Notes: generated by a model from the sequence alone, not told the origin. DNA of 64,000 nt from Sesamum alatum (GCA_034509735.1 JACGWO010000011.1:27202979-27266978); one strand, 5' to 3'. Positions 23,358-35,095 are shown, counted from the stretch's first letter. Program-made: numbers and translations.

Positions 23358-24009
23358 AATATTATTTTTATCTTTTTTTTTTTGGCTTTAACCCAATTTT
23401 AACGGCGGGAATGTGAGAAAAAAAATCAATATTTTTGTTATAATACTAAAATTGAGTTCAAATGTTAAGTAATAACGTTAGAATTTATTATTATCATCAT
23501 CATCGTCGTTAAAAATAGGATGAAATTTTGTTTTTGCTTATTCTATCAAAATATAGAAATAGTATTGTTTGTCGTTATTGATTTGAATATGAAGGGGTAA
23601 GCGTTGAAAAAGAAATTATATTTTTATTTTTTTTTTTAATAAGAAAAAATACATTTTTATTTACAATGAAGAGCAATAACATTTTTATTCATGCAAAATT
23701 CATTTTTTGTTTACAATTTTTACATTTAAAATGATATAAATGATATTCTTGATTTTAAATTACCATTAAGTGGTGTTGGATCTAGAATAATAGTAAGTAG
23801 TTTGAAGAAAGATCTATTGGGGTAAATTTGCAATTTTATTAAAATTTTGGGGGACTAGAAAAGAAAAAGTACAAAAGCACATTGATTTTGCAGAAAGGAA
23901 GCAATTGGAAAAAAGGTTGAAAAGTTGCAAAAAGAAAAATAAAAATTATGAAAAACACACAAAAATTTCATCATAATTAGAGGAGTCCCCCACAACTTTT
24001 GTCCTTTTC

Positions 24010-24480
24010 CCATACCCCCCACCTTTGAGCTGCGTCAGACGGGGGCCCCACCTCCCACTAAAGCGGGTCCCACGTCTTTATAAAAAACCAACAAAAAATC
24101 ATGCACAGGTGGAGCCCACCGGGGGGACCATCGGGTACATGCGGGCTCAGATTCCGAGGCCATTGTCTCCTCCCCCAACCCTCTGCCCGTTGCCCGCGGG
24201 CAGCTAGTGTAATATTCCAATTTCCACCCCCTCCTTTTATTTTTTTTTTTAAATTTTATATTTTCTAGAATTGTCCGTTACACGTGAGGCCTCGAGATAC
24301 CACCAGCGAAGCACCCAATAATTGCTCGGAGGTGCCACGCGGCCGTTGATGAGGAGAAGCGCTGTAGGGTGGCTCTCGATCTACGATGTGGGAGGTGTCG
24401 TCACTATCCCTAGGTCAATCAGATCTACGGCCTAGATCAACCAGCGCATGAGTCTCTATTATTGGTCCAGGGATTGCAGT
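24010..24480. other. Orphan GC-rich, promoter-like island
   Basis: Base composition shifts sharply from the AT-rich surroundings. The island contains TCP-type motifs (GGTCCCAC near 24065, GGGGCCCCAC near 24042), a 12-bp palindrome TGCCCGCGGGCA (24191-24202) and a CACGTG G-box (near 24281). No ORF with family similarity follows on either strand. Confidence 0.45.
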
Positions 24481-24989
24481 CTGCTGCACCGCTCGCTCCT
24501 CTTCCTATGCCGTGTTTGGCAAATTCATCTTTTAGACACCTTCCACTCTAAGCATCCATAGCCCGACTTGAAAATCATGAACCTCTTACAAACTTACTTA
24601 TTGTATTCCAACGTCCCACATTAAATCTAAACAATAAGTTTGAATTGTTTATCACTAAAAATTTCATAAAATGACGGTGCGAATAATACCTCACACAATA
24701 AAGATCAATCACATCTAAATCGAATTATTTGGCATCGTTTGTAGAAATGAAACTGTATGACCGTCCTAAGCCTCTCATTTGAGAGACTGTTAATGTAGGT
24801 AAACATCACACGAATATTACAAATACGGAGCTTGAGTGCTTATAAGTTACAAAGGCCTCACTTTTCTGGCTTACGAATACCTCTTTTCCTGAGAACTGAT
24901 TTTCAAAGAAAATGGAGGAAATAAATTTAGAAAAAATAAAATAATTATGGGATATATGTATAATATATAGAGTTTTTTTTTCTTTTATG

Positions 24990-24990
24990 A

Positions 24991-25051
<61 letters not shown>
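24990..25051. repeat. (AAT)n microsatellite
   Basis: About 20 uninterrupted AAT units. A minus-strand ORF over it is only poly-isoleucine and is not a gene. Confidence 0.97.
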
Positions 25052-25960
25052 GTTATTGAATAGGATATTTCCTTAGGGTATAGAGTAGATGTAGGAGATA
25101 GTGCTTTAGGGTTTAGAGCTAGTGTATTAGGTGAGAAAATGAAAAGAAATAAATTGGTTGAATTTTTTGGTATACCAAACACAATTGAATTTTTGGGTTT
25201 TTTTGTTTTTTTTGAAACCCAAGAACTCATTTTTGTAGAATAGGTATCGTCTGATTGCAATTTGTGGTTTATGTTTTTATTTTCAGTTTTAAGTTGAAAA
25301 TATGTGTTTTTAATTTTGTATAATTTTTTGTGTGAAAATAAAAATATATTTGATCAAATTAGTTAACGAAAATATGTTTTAAATTGAATTGTGGTATTAA
25401 ATTAATATATTTTTAATTAAATTACGTATAAACAAATATATTTTTATTATCATTACTGTTTCAAAAACTGAAAATAAAAACTAAACAACCTGATAGTTGT
25501 TTGGATGCCGCAAAAGTTCTCATATTCCCTTACTTGTCAATGAAATGACGAATTTATAGGATTATTGTAATTAGTTTTTAGGGAGTTGCATATGAATTAA
25601 ATTACAAAAAATTGTGTTGGTTAATAAATTTAAACTAAAATTTCCAATTTTGTTGATGCGATAAGTATATTAAATTTGCTAATAGAAAAATGGATAATAA
25701 TAATACTAATAATAATTGGAAGTTTGTAACATGTAAGTAAAATAACGGAGTTTTGGAGAAATAACAACATGTAAAGATATTTTTAAAAATTTAAGGATTT
25801 AAAAATATTAAAATAGTTTTGAGAAAAATACATAGAATTTTTGGTCCCTCCCATGACCTTGAAATTAAACGCAAAAGAACTATTTAAAATATTATTATTT
25901 AATTTCTATATATATATATATTATTGAGACAGTAGAGTAAGTGATTTGTCAACGTGGTAA

Positions 25961-26265
25961 AGGTGAATTACAATGATTTTTTCTAAGCTTTGGCATAATT
26001 ATAATATCTCCTCGTTATTTTAAAAATTACAAATACCTCCCCCGAGATTTTGTTATATTTAACCAATGGCTTGAAAAAAATAGAAAATTTTAAAAACTAA
26101 TTCAAGTTGTATAAGTGCATTTTGATCAGTTCACCCATAAAAATGGATCGAAATTCATTATTCGTTAAACGGTTAAAAACGTCAAGAAGATATTTGTAAT
26201 TTTGAAACAACGAATGAATATTCTTAATTATGTCAAACTTTAAGAAAGATAATTGTGATTCACCC
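25961..26265. mobile_element. Fold-back MITE
   Basis: The left end GGTGAATTACAATGATTT faces AAGATAATTGTGATTCACC on the right. Inner arms CTTTGGCATAATTATAAT and ATTCTTAATTATGTCAAAC also pair. No clean target duplication was seen. Confidence 0.7.
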
Positions 26266-26715
26266 TTTTGGTAAACTTATTGGGGGATGGTGATGAGTGG
26301 TTTTGGTCTATTTGAGGGCTACAATGACACATACACCCCTTAGATAGTATTTACAATTAAATTTAAATATTTCGAAACACCATTAGTTATTATAGTCTAG
26401 TGGTTAAATAGAACGTCGTACATGAATATGACAAAATATTTTGTGAGACTAGATATAATCCTGAACTGTGTATTGATTTTCACGTAATCAGATTTTAATT
26501 ATCAGTGATAGTAGATCAAACTATGGCCAAGTGTGTGGATTTCCACGTGGTTATTGCCTTTTTTTTTTTTTTGGCAACAATAGGTGGTCAGCTATAGGAA
26601 CTCTAGCCATTACATGAGATGCATGCGCAATCCTTACTAACGAGTTTGTGGTTGTCACTGCTACTTTATCATTCTTAAAGCATATCGATAATCTATACTA
26701 TCTATATTATCTATA

Positions 26716-27264
26716 TCTATACTATTATAAAAAATAAACCCCATTTTTCCTCACAAGTAGCGGTTAATGACACTGTCGCATCGATTTTTTGTAATGACGA
26801 AAATAACATTCAACCGACAAGATAACTACTTTATTTAACTTTTCAAATTCTACATTAATTGATAAATAGTTTTTTCCTTTTTCTTTTTATGTAATGTGTT
26901 AGTCTATATATTTTACTCTTATTTATAATATATTTTAAAGCGTGAAAAATTATTTATTATATGAACACATGAATGACATGCCACGACAGTTAATATTATT
27001 AAGTTAGAGCACCCTTTTGGTGTCTCACTTTATGTGGTCTTTTTTTAATATTTATTTTTCAAATTTATTATGCAACTCCCCACTCTCCTATTATTTTTTG
27101 GTAGTTAATTCTTCTTTTTTTTTTTGTATTTTTCATCTTTTTTTCTTCAAATATTATGTTATTCTTTTTCATCATCGTTTTTTTATAGATCTAATATATA
27201 TTTTATTAAATAAATTATTTTAAATAATATCAAAAACTTAGGCATGTGTGTCATAAATTACTAG
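26716..27264 (+). mobile_element. Non-autonomous Helitron-like element
   Basis: The 5' end is TCTATACTATTATAAAA preceded by A; the 3' end is CTAG followed by T, with a GC-bearing GGCATGTGTGTC hairpin-like segment about 20 bp inside. TC...CTRR ends placed between A and T are the Helitron signature. The 549 bp carry no Rep/helicase gene. The first 290 bp match 30595-30885. Confidence 0.65.
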
Positions 27265-27894
27265 TATTTATTAAGTGTGAAGGGGTTAAAGTAACAATTT
27301 TTGGTCAACAAAATATACATGGACTAAAATAACCCCGAGTATATTCATTCTTAAACAAAATGATTGCTTTGTTTGAATTTTCTCTATCAATAATATTCAG
27401 TTCATGATTATTTCACATTAAGAAAATTTGTTTAAGAAAATATTCAGTTCATAATAAAATTTAATTACACACGTATCGAGTGTGTTTCGATAGTTAATAC
27501 AATTTATTAAGTGTGATGGGCTCAATAAAACTAATTTTATCAACAAAATATGTTTTTATTAGAATACCCTAAAAATAGTAAACTTTTCTATAAAAAATTA
27601 AAATATTTTAGCAACTCCAACAATTTATTTATTTTTTTATTTTTTTAATTGAATAAATTTAATAAAAATAAATAAATTATGCACCGCCATAAAATGTAAT
27701 TTCGATTTGATTGTCCCCCACCCCCTTTTACTAAAAAGTAAAAGCACATTTATATATTTGTATAAGGTACATACAATACGTTTCTACTATTTATAACAAA
27801 AATCCAAACACCAAATCAATTCTTAGGAAACGTCGAATCAAACCATTATTAGTTCACCATGACAACTCCTCAAACCACTTGTTTAATTAATATT

Positions 27895-28640
27895 TAGGTT
27901 GATTTATAACGCGCTCTTTTGAATTTTATTATAATTATAAATATTTTTTTATTATTTAAAAAATTATAAATATTTTTTTAAAATTAGTGATTATCAAATA
28001 AATATTTCATCGTGACAGCTCATTGATAGGGGTGTATCCCCGACGCATGGAAAAAACTTAATTAACCCTTGAAAATGGTCAAAATCACATTTGAGGCCTA
28101 GGATCCGCGTATAACGCAGTTGGATCGGGTAGCGCGACCCGACCCGAACCGAGACCCGCCCTAAGAGACACAAGATCTATAACTTTTACCATCTGATAGC
28201 TTAAGTCTTGAGATGAAGCCACGTGGATCAGGCAAGTACATACATTTGCCCCAATAAATATCACTATTCCACTGCATTTATGGTAAGACTTATTGATTAC
28301 ATTCGACCTACTACTTTACTTAGATCGCACTTTTGTCATCTCAGACTTGAGCTGACTTAAACATCATAGGGTCTTCGCCAGAGACCATCTCGACTAGCCT
28401 GACGTGCTTTCTTTTCTCAGGGACCATTCCATCTGGGTGATTGATCGAGATCGCGAGCATTGACCTCATCAAGGATCACTACTTTCTACCCGAATCACCC
28501 TCGTGGCAGCCCATTGTAGGAGGTATTTGTTAGACGATTGTTACTTTCAGAAGGATATTGTAACTTCTCAAAAAAAATTAAAGATATTTGTAATTATGGC
28601 AAATCTCATGAGAGCCCATTATAATTTATCCTAATACTTA
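27895..28640. mobile_element. Fold-back MITE interrupted by a GC-richer insert
   Basis: The left arm (27895-27985, TATAATTATAAATATTTTTT) and right arm (28545-28640, AAAGATATTTGTAATTATGG) are inverted. The central ~450 bp are much less AT-rich than the arms. Confidence 0.5.
28035..28500. mobile_element. Possible LTR fragment
   Basis: The non-AT-rich insert is bordered by similar direct segments (GACAGCTCATTGATAGGGG and GGCAGCCCATTGTAGGAGG). It contains a CCAATAAATAT element followed by pyrimidine-rich sequence, as in plant LTRs. The TG..CA ends were not identified. Confidence 0.3.
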
Positions 28641-29082
28641 GAATAAATTAAACACTCCATATTTCTTACAAAATCAAAAGTATATTCCTTAAACTTGTGG
28701 CTGTTATTACAAATACATCCCTCATTTAGAGGAAAATTTTACAAATACACCCCTTAAATCAAATTACACTGACATCCTCATCGGGGTTATACTTATAATT
28801 CTATGAAAAATATAAGATATTTATGTAATTAAATATAATTTTATGGAGGTGGACGTAACCGTAATATTTATTAGGAATTTGTGGATTAATTAATGCAGCG
28901 TGACGGCCCCCCTTAACTGAATATGTTTTTAATAATTTTGCATCTTTATATCTCATCAACAGCTCAATAATTATCATTTTCAGTACCTGTCATATTTTTT
29001 CTCCCATCCCCATCAATAGACACATTGCATCGTTTTGGCAATGTCTATTAATGATGCACAATGACTGCAGCGGAAATTAATG

Positions 29083-29441
29083 ATGTTTTAGTCTAGTGAT
29101 TAAGATTGAAATTTAATAAATAAATTTGAGATAATAAGTTTTGAGTCTTATCGAACGTATAGACGATTGTCTTCTTTTATGTGAATATTTGTCTCATTTT
29201 ATATGAGTTTATCGTAATTTATATTCATGGTTTTTGGTCTTATTGATGTATTGATCCAAGACTAATGTATTGTTTACTTGTTAGAGTATTTGTCTCATTT
29301 TACGTGAGTTTATTTTGTAATTTATATTCATAGTTGTTAGACATATTGATGTATTGATCCAACTAATGTATTGTTCAGTTGTCCAAATTATTGAAATATT
29401 TATGTAATCGTGTACTTAATGTTTCTATAAAAAATAAAAGA
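29083..29441 (+). mobile_element. tRNA-derived SINE with internal duplication
   Basis: A box TTTTAGTCTAGTGATTAAG and a degenerate B box are followed by a ~100-bp segment present twice in tandem (from 29187 and from 29288, both starting ATTTGTCTCATTTTA). The 3' part, ending in an A-rich tail, matches the next SINE. Confidence 0.65.
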
Positions 29442-29463
29442 AGAAGAAAATTACTGTCACCGA

Positions 29464-29699
29464 TACCAATGATGTTATAACCTGGTGGTTAAGGTTGATA
29501 TCTCATTAATAAGTTTGAGATTCTAATCCCACCTGGCATGCGAGTGTTTGTCTTATTTTAAATGAGTTTATTGTAATTTATTTTCATAGTACTTAGTCAT
29601 ATTGATGTGTTGATCCAACTAATGTATTGTTCACTTATAACATTTTATTGAAATATTAATATAATCATGTAATTAACACTTCTCAAAAAAAAAAAAACC
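29464..29699 (+). mobile_element. tRNA-derived SINE
   Basis: A box TAACCTGGTGGTTAAGG and B box GAGATTCTAATCCCA have normal spacing. The body matches the preceding SINE but carries a single copy of the ~100-bp segment, ending in a 13-A tail. Confidence 0.7.
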
Positions 29700-30594
29700 A
29701 CTGCCTAGAAGATACCAACAATTAATTTGGAAAAAATTCTAGTTCAATTAAGTTCGAATAAATACTCAACAATTGATATAAAATTTATCAATATCAAATA
29801 CTTATAACTAATTAATAATTGCATTACGATAATCTGACAACTGTTATTAAAATAGATAAACACCTCCACCCATTGATGAAATTCGAGTAAAGGCTTCAAC
29901 TTTGTGAATTGAGTCAGGCTTTATTGGGGAAGAAGTTTAATTTATAATTGTATTTGTGTGTGACTGAGTTTTATTTTTCTAACAACTCTTCTATTGTATT
30001 AGACACTTTTGAAATTATTAAATATCAGAAGTCAGGCACACTCGATGAGTGCGCGAAATTAAAAAAGAAAAAAAAAAGGGCAAAAGACATTAAATATATG
30101 TATTTGTGAAAAATAAATTATTAAGCACAATACTTTTGTCTTTCGTAATAGAATAAAATAAATTTATATTAACAATCGAAATCCACTTAATATGTGTGTA
30201 TAACTTAAAATTATATTATACTTTTGTATAATTAAATAAATTAAATAATTGATCAAAATTTAAAAAGATAGTTTTAAATATGCATGAACACAAAATTATT
30301 GAAAATTTTAATTGATTAAAAAATGGACATCTTGTAGATAAATAAATATGTGTAAGGGTACTTCATTTAATAAATATTTATCAACCAAGTGAGTTACTTT
30401 AGGGGTCACATTTTTAATAAACTGCATAAACTTCTATTACTTTATTCCAGGAGTTTATATAATTTCATCTTTAGTTATATTAAAAAGAATACGTTAATAC
30501 ATGTTATGAAATGTTTTTAAAAAAATTATAAATTCAATCAAACACACCCTTAACTTCAATCGACCTGAATTTTTTATCGTAATTTTCAACATGG

Positions 30595-30885
30595 TATATA
30601 CTATTATATAAAAAAAACCCCATGTTTTACTCACAAATGGAGGTTAATGACACCACCATACCACTTTTTGTAATGTAAAAAATAACCCTCAACTGATATG
30701 ATAATTACTTTATTCAACTTTCCAAATTTTATATTAATTGATAAATTAGTTTTTGTCTTTCTTTCCTTCTTTTTTTTTTAACGCGATGTGTTAGTTTATA
30801 TATTTTACTCATATTTATAATATATTTTAAAACGTAAAAAATTATTTATTATATGCACACAGAAACGACGTGCCACGACGGCTAG
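30595..30885 (+). mobile_element. Short Helitron-like element
   Basis: The 5' TATATACTATTATA resembles the TCTATACTATTATA start of the copy at 26716. The 3' end CTAG is followed by T and preceded by GACGTGCCACGACGG. At 291 bp it is a deletion derivative. Confidence 0.55.
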
Positions 30886-31866
30886 TGATATAAAAAAATA
30901 AGAAAGTAGTGTTCGTTTTCATTTTCGCCCATTTCGAAGATGGGCCATGATCAATATTTGAGTGTATTTAGAAACACTTTAACTCGGTGTATTTTCTCTT
31001 GTTTTGGGCTTATTTTCATTTGACATAATTTAACAATGAACAGTAAAATTTTTTTTCTCGAGACACCTATATCACACTATCTTAAATTATCACAAAAAAT
31101 AAGTTCAAACATACACACTATTTCAACCACATACTTATTCATCTCTATTTTTCTCTCTTTATCTTCACAAAATAAAACACTTAAAAAATAAAATAAACAT
31201 TGTGTCCCACTCATATTTCTTCCACTCATATTAAATAATTATTTGGATCTTTTCTCCTTTTATTAAACATGCTATTAAATAAAAATTCTTCTACTCAATA
31301 ATTAAAAAATAAATAAGATGACCCAAATATTTTAACCAAAATTTACATTGCTGAGACAAAAATAATGGATTTATTTTATTTTTTTGGTTGATATGATGAT
31401 GATCATAACACAAAAAGTAGCTGGAACTGAGTCATGATCATGTTATCAATCATGTGCCCATTTCATATTAGCTCACAAACTGTTGACTAAGCGTGATTAT
31501 GTCGTCACTTACCATTATATAAAAAAGTGCTTATGTATCACACGTTTCTTTTCTTTTGCTAGCGATTACGCCATTCTTGCTCAAAATCTCTCTCTCTCTC
31601 TCTCTCTATGAATTTTGAGTGGTCCACATTATTAGCATATGCAACAGTAATAACGGGTATACGTGACACATCCAAATGTGTGTATATTTAATTTATGTTT
31701 TTACAAAAATAATATTAATATAAAACTAAATTAATAAAATACTAAAAATAAAAAAATAAGAAAAGAAAAAAGAATGTCGGAATTGAGAGGAGAGAAAAAA
31801 ATTAATAACATATTGACAGATTGAAGACACAAATATGGTGCTTTTCAATTATATAAAGATATAGAT

Positions 31867-32165
31867 GAGGAAAATACAATTTTAGGCCTGTAATTTAGGG
31901 AGTGATATTTTTGATCATGCAATGAATTGATTTTCCCATTTTAATCCTATAACTTTAAAATTTTGAGAATTTTAGACATTTTTCATCGGAATAACTAATT
32001 TAATTGGGTCGTCTCCAAGTCACATGCAATTTTTCGATTAATTTGGTCACAAAAAAATAGAATTGTCAAAATTTTAAAGTTAAAGAATGAAATTGTGAAA
32101 ATCAATTTATGCAGAACTAAAAATGCCATGTTTCTAAATTGCAGAACTTAAATTGCATTTTCCCC
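31867..32165. mobile_element. Palindromic MITE
   Basis: GGAAAATACAATTTTAGG on the left faces CTTAAATTGCATTTTCCCC on the right. Inner blocks AATGAATTGATTTTC and GAAAATCAATTTATG also pair. At about 299 bp it is almost fully palindromic. Confidence 0.78.
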
Positions 32166-32409
32166 ACAAGTAATTGCTCTTGTGATGTGATTGCAGTTGA
32201 CACATAGCGCTTCAACTGCCGTGTGATTTCAAATTTTAAATTGTATTATTGCTCACGGATATGATTTTTGGCTTAGTCCGAATCCATATTAATAAATTTG
32301 GGTTTCCTTTATTTTTTGTGGTCCATAAAAATATATCGAGGTTAAATTTCACTTATATTAAAATTATGTAATTCTTTTTCTTGGAAATTAGAGTATATAT
32401 TTTGAGTTT

Positions 32410-32867
32410 TGATATGGAGAAAATGACCAAGTAAAATAGCATTTATTTTACCCAACATATGAGAGAAAATCAAGGAAAAATAAACAAATGCCATTAAAGC
32501 ATGGAGGGAATCAAGCCAAGAAGGCTTAATCCATGGAAACCCCTTCATCAATGAGGGAGCAAGGAAAAGACCCTTACGTCCTCGCAGAACGTTACCATTT
32601 ATATCTGAAGACATGGAGAAGAAGGACGATAAAGATATTACGCCATACATACCGTAATTAAACTTCTAGTATAAATAGGAGATTCACCCCTTCATTAGGG
32701 GACTTTTGGTTTTTGCAAGAATTCTATCATACTACTTCAATCACTATTCCTAGATCGGCTTGTACGTATTGGCAATTGTACCCACTTCTCACATATTAAT
32801 TCAAATATTATATTTATCATTCGATAACGTAGTTGTTGAATTGTTCGTTCAAATTCTTGTAACATCA
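32410..32867 (+). repeat. 5' LTR of the gag-only element
   Basis: The LTR contains a TATAAATAG box at 32670-32678, so transcription probably starts near 32700-32710. Its 3' end ACATCA precedes the primer-binding site by three bases. Confidence 0.93.
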
Positions 32868-32870
32868 ACT

Positions 32871-32888
32871 TGGCGCCGTCTGTGGGAA
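32871..32888 (+). other. Primer-binding site
   Basis: TGGCGCCGTCTGTGGGAA, three bases after the LTR, is the form of site seen in plant Tat-type elements. I do not assign the tRNA. Confidence 0.8.
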
Positions 32889-32912
32889 TCTTTTTCAATC
32901 GCAATACTGAGA

Positions 32913-34223
32913 ATGCAAACCCGATCTATGGCTAGAGACTTGGAGATGAATGAGGAGCGAAGGCCAGGAGCTCCACAAGATAACGAAGGAGAGCTCCCCC
33001 CCTTGGAGCACATGAGCCTGGGTCCCCAGCAAGACCATAGGAGAGAACGTGAAGAAAGGAGGGAAGGAGCCAGCGAAGCCACACAGCCCGCTGCCCAACC
33101 GCCGATGCTCCAAATGACTGCTGAAGCATTGCAAAAGATGATTGAAGAGGCATCGGCAAAGGCAGCCGAGAGGGCAATCATGCATTTCATGGCCAATCGT
33201 CCTCGAGAGCCTACCCCCCTCGTTCCCCCCCGCCGAGGCCGAGGTGCATCCTCCGCCCCCGGGGACAATGAATCGAGGGAAGATGGCCCCCAGGACATGT
33301 CCATGAGTGAAGAAGAAGGAAGCATACAAGCCTCCCAACCTCCCAGCCTCCCCCGGCGGAACAAGGAGGTAGGAGCTCAGCGAAGAGGAAGAGATGAAGA
33401 AATCCCAAGCAAAACGAGAGGCGACGGTTCGCATCTCCCAACCTCTCGACTCCAGAGTGCCCCACAGGACCTGGTTCCGATGGCCGTGGCCCCAGCGAGA
33501 AGAAGCCCATTCTCTATGCAAATACTTGCAGAGACGTTACCTCAAGGGCTTAGATTGCCACACTGGGCGGAATACGATGGAACCACAGACCTTGAGGATC
33601 ACCTTGACAAATTTCTAGCCAAGGCGGATTTACTAGATATGAGCGATGCCGGATACTGTAAAGTGTTCCGCACGACCCTAGTAGGAAAAGCTATGGCGTG
33701 GTTCAACCAACTCCCGGCATACACCATTGAAAGTTTCGAGCAACTCTCGCAGCGATTCCTGCACCATTTCTCCATTAACAAAAGTCATCCGAAAACCGCG
33801 GCCTACCTCTTCACCATAGTCCAACAGGAGCAAGAGAGTTTGAGAGACTATATACAAAGATTCTCCGGCGCCGTCCTCGAAGTCCCCCACCTCAACCACG
33901 AATTGCTAGCAAGCATATTGCAACAGGGGCTGCGAAGGGGACGTTTCCGCGAATCTATCGCCGGCAAACCGCCAGCGACACTGGACGAACTGATGAAAAG
34001 AGCCGCCAAATACATCCGCATTGAAGAGGCTAGCAAACCAAAAACCGAACAGTCAAACAAGAGGAAAGTAAGAGAAGGAGAAAAGAAAGACCCAAGGAGA
34101 GAGCCTCGGCCAGGTTGGTCGAGGCCGGCACCTCGACCGAGACGCTGGCCGAGCCCACTAGGGCCGCGGCCAGCGTCGTCCGCCTCGTTCCGACCCCCCC
34201 ATGACCGGAACGAGCCCCACTAG
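32913..34223 (+). CDS. Gag polyprotein of the gag-only element
   Basis: The 436-residue frame is intact. The ATG at 32913 is the first in frame after the primer-binding site. An N-terminal coiled-coil-like segment (MTAEALQKMIEEASAKAAER) is followed by a Pro/Arg/Glu-rich linker. The retrotransposon gag (capsid) domain follows, with EYDGTTDLEDHLDKFLAKAD, GKAMAWFNQLP, ESFEQLSQRFLHHF, QESLRDYIQRFSGAVLEV and PPATLDELMKRAAKYIRIEE. The C-terminus is basic and proline-rich and has no CCHC zinc knuckle. The same blocks occur, broken, in the Tat gag at 14048-15318. Gag alone can form particles but cannot copy or insert DNA. Antisense ORFs over this region are compositional shadows. Confidence 0.92.
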   Translation: MQTRSMARDLEMNEERRPGAPQDNEGELPPLEHMSLGPQQDHRREREERREGASEATQPAAQPPMLQMTAEALQKMIEEASAKAAERAIMHFMANRPREPTPLVPPRRGRGASSAPGDNESREDGPQDMSMSEEEGSIQASQPPSLPRRNKEVGAQRRGRDEEIPSKTRGDGSHLPTSRLQSAPQDLVPMAVAPARRSPFSMQILAETLPQGLRLPHWAEYDGTTDLEDHLDKFLAKADLLDMSDAGYCKVFRTTLVGKAMAWFNQLPAYTIESFEQLSQRFLHHFSINKSHPKTAAYLFTIVQQEQESLRDYIQRFSGAVLEVPHLNHELLASILQQGLRRGRFRESIAGKPPATLDELMKRAAKYIRIEEASKPKTEQSNKRKVREGEKKDPRREPRPGWSRPAPRPRRWPSPLGPRPASSASFRPPHDRNEPH

Positions 34224-34626
34224 ACATACGAGAAGATTCCATATTCCTAAGACGAAAAATTACGACTAAAATTCGAAAGGAAGTGATGCAAGCAATTACG
34301 AGGAAATTAAATCGCGAATGAAAACAACGAGAAAAGAGAGCGATCAATGAGTACCTTTGCGATTCGACATTCGAAAGGATTAGTTCACTGGAAAAGCACG
34401 AGATCAAGAAGGAGTGAACGACGATCAAAATCTCAAAAAGCTCTAGAATGAATGAATAATATGCATATATATAGACGAAGGAGATGGAAAAAATTTCCAA
34501 GCAAAGAAGATTCTACCTACCAAACACAAGCTCCCACTATCTCTTGAAAGGGAAACAAAATGCTTTCCGAAATTAGACGAATCCTACTTACTAAACTTCC
34601 AATCATTCCTTCTAGAATACTTGGAA
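34224..34626 (+). other. 3' untranslated internal region of the gag-only element
   Basis: About 400 bp lie between the gag stop and the polypurine tract and show no pol remnant. A minus-strand TATATATA element sits near 34466-34474. No gene was recognised. Confidence 0.6.
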
Positions 34627-34640
34627 CTTGAGGGGGCAGT
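34627..34640 (+). other. Polypurine tract
   Basis: CTTGAGGGGGCAGT directly precedes the 3' LTR and resembles the tract of the Tat element (TTGAGGGGCTGC). Confidence 0.8.
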
Positions 34641-35095
34641 TGATATGGAGAAAATGACCAAGTAAAATAGCATTTATTTTACCCAACATATGAGAGAAAA
34701 TCAAGGGAAAATAAACAAATGTCATTAAAGCATGGAGGGAATCAAGCCAAGAAGGCTTGATCCATGGAAACCCCCTCATCAATGAGGGAGCAAGGAAAAG
34801 ACCCTTACGTCCTCGCAGAACGTTACCATTTATATCTGAAGACATGGAGAAGAAGGATAAAGATATTACGCCATACATACCGTAATTAAACTTCTAGTAT
34901 AAATAGGAGATTCACCCCTTCATTAGGGGACTTTTGGTTTTTGCAAGAATTCTATCATACTACTTCAATCACTATTCCTAGATCGGCTTGTACGTATTGG
35001 CAATTGTACCCACTTCTCACATATTAATTCAAATATTATATTTATCATTCGATAACGTAGTTGTTGAATTGTTCGTTCAAATTCTCGTAACATCA
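34641..35095 (+). repeat. 3' LTR of the gag-only element
   Basis: It differs from the 5' LTR by only a handful of substitutions and a net 3-bp length difference, which implies a recent insertion. Its TATA box lies at 34898-34906 and could drive read-out transcription to the right. Confidence 0.93.

Larger units (their letters stand above)
22628..26715. other. FLZ upstream flank and gene-free region
   Basis: Beyond the FLZ promoter the region holds a SINE remnant (23165-23357), a GC-rich island (24010-24480), an AAT microsatellite (24990-25051), a fold-back element (25961-26265) and a SINE A-box fragment near 26392-26410. No coding region was recognised. Confidence 0.65.
27265..32409. other. 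Gene-free AT-rich stretch
   Basis: The stretch holds an interrupted fold-back element (27895-28640), a possible smaller fold-back relic (28650-28890, arms too decayed for a separate call), two SINEs (29083-29699), a Helitron-like element (30595-30885), a CT tract (31591-31609) and a MITE (31867-32165). No coding region was recognised. Confidence 0.65.
32410..35095 (+). mobile_element. Gag-only LTR retrotransposon (TR-GAG type), structurally complete
   Basis: Left LTR 32410-32867 (458 bp) and right LTR 34641-35095 (455 bp) are nearly identical and start TGATAT / end ACATCA. A perfect 5-bp target duplication, AGTTT, flanks the element (32405-32409 and 35096-35100). The internal 1.77 kb hold a primer-binding site, one long gag ORF and a polypurine tract, with no protease, RT, RNase H or integrase. 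This matches the published TR-GAG class. It must depend on enzymes from another element. Confidence 0.93.

Noticed and set aside
24985..25260. Minus-strand ORF ending in poly-isoleucine
   Set aside because: The tail is the (AAT)n microsatellite and the rest has no similarity.
32849..33521. Several long minus-strand ORFs (up to 208 codons) opposite gag
   Set aside because: They are mirror frames of the GC-rich gag coding strand, with no recognisable domain.
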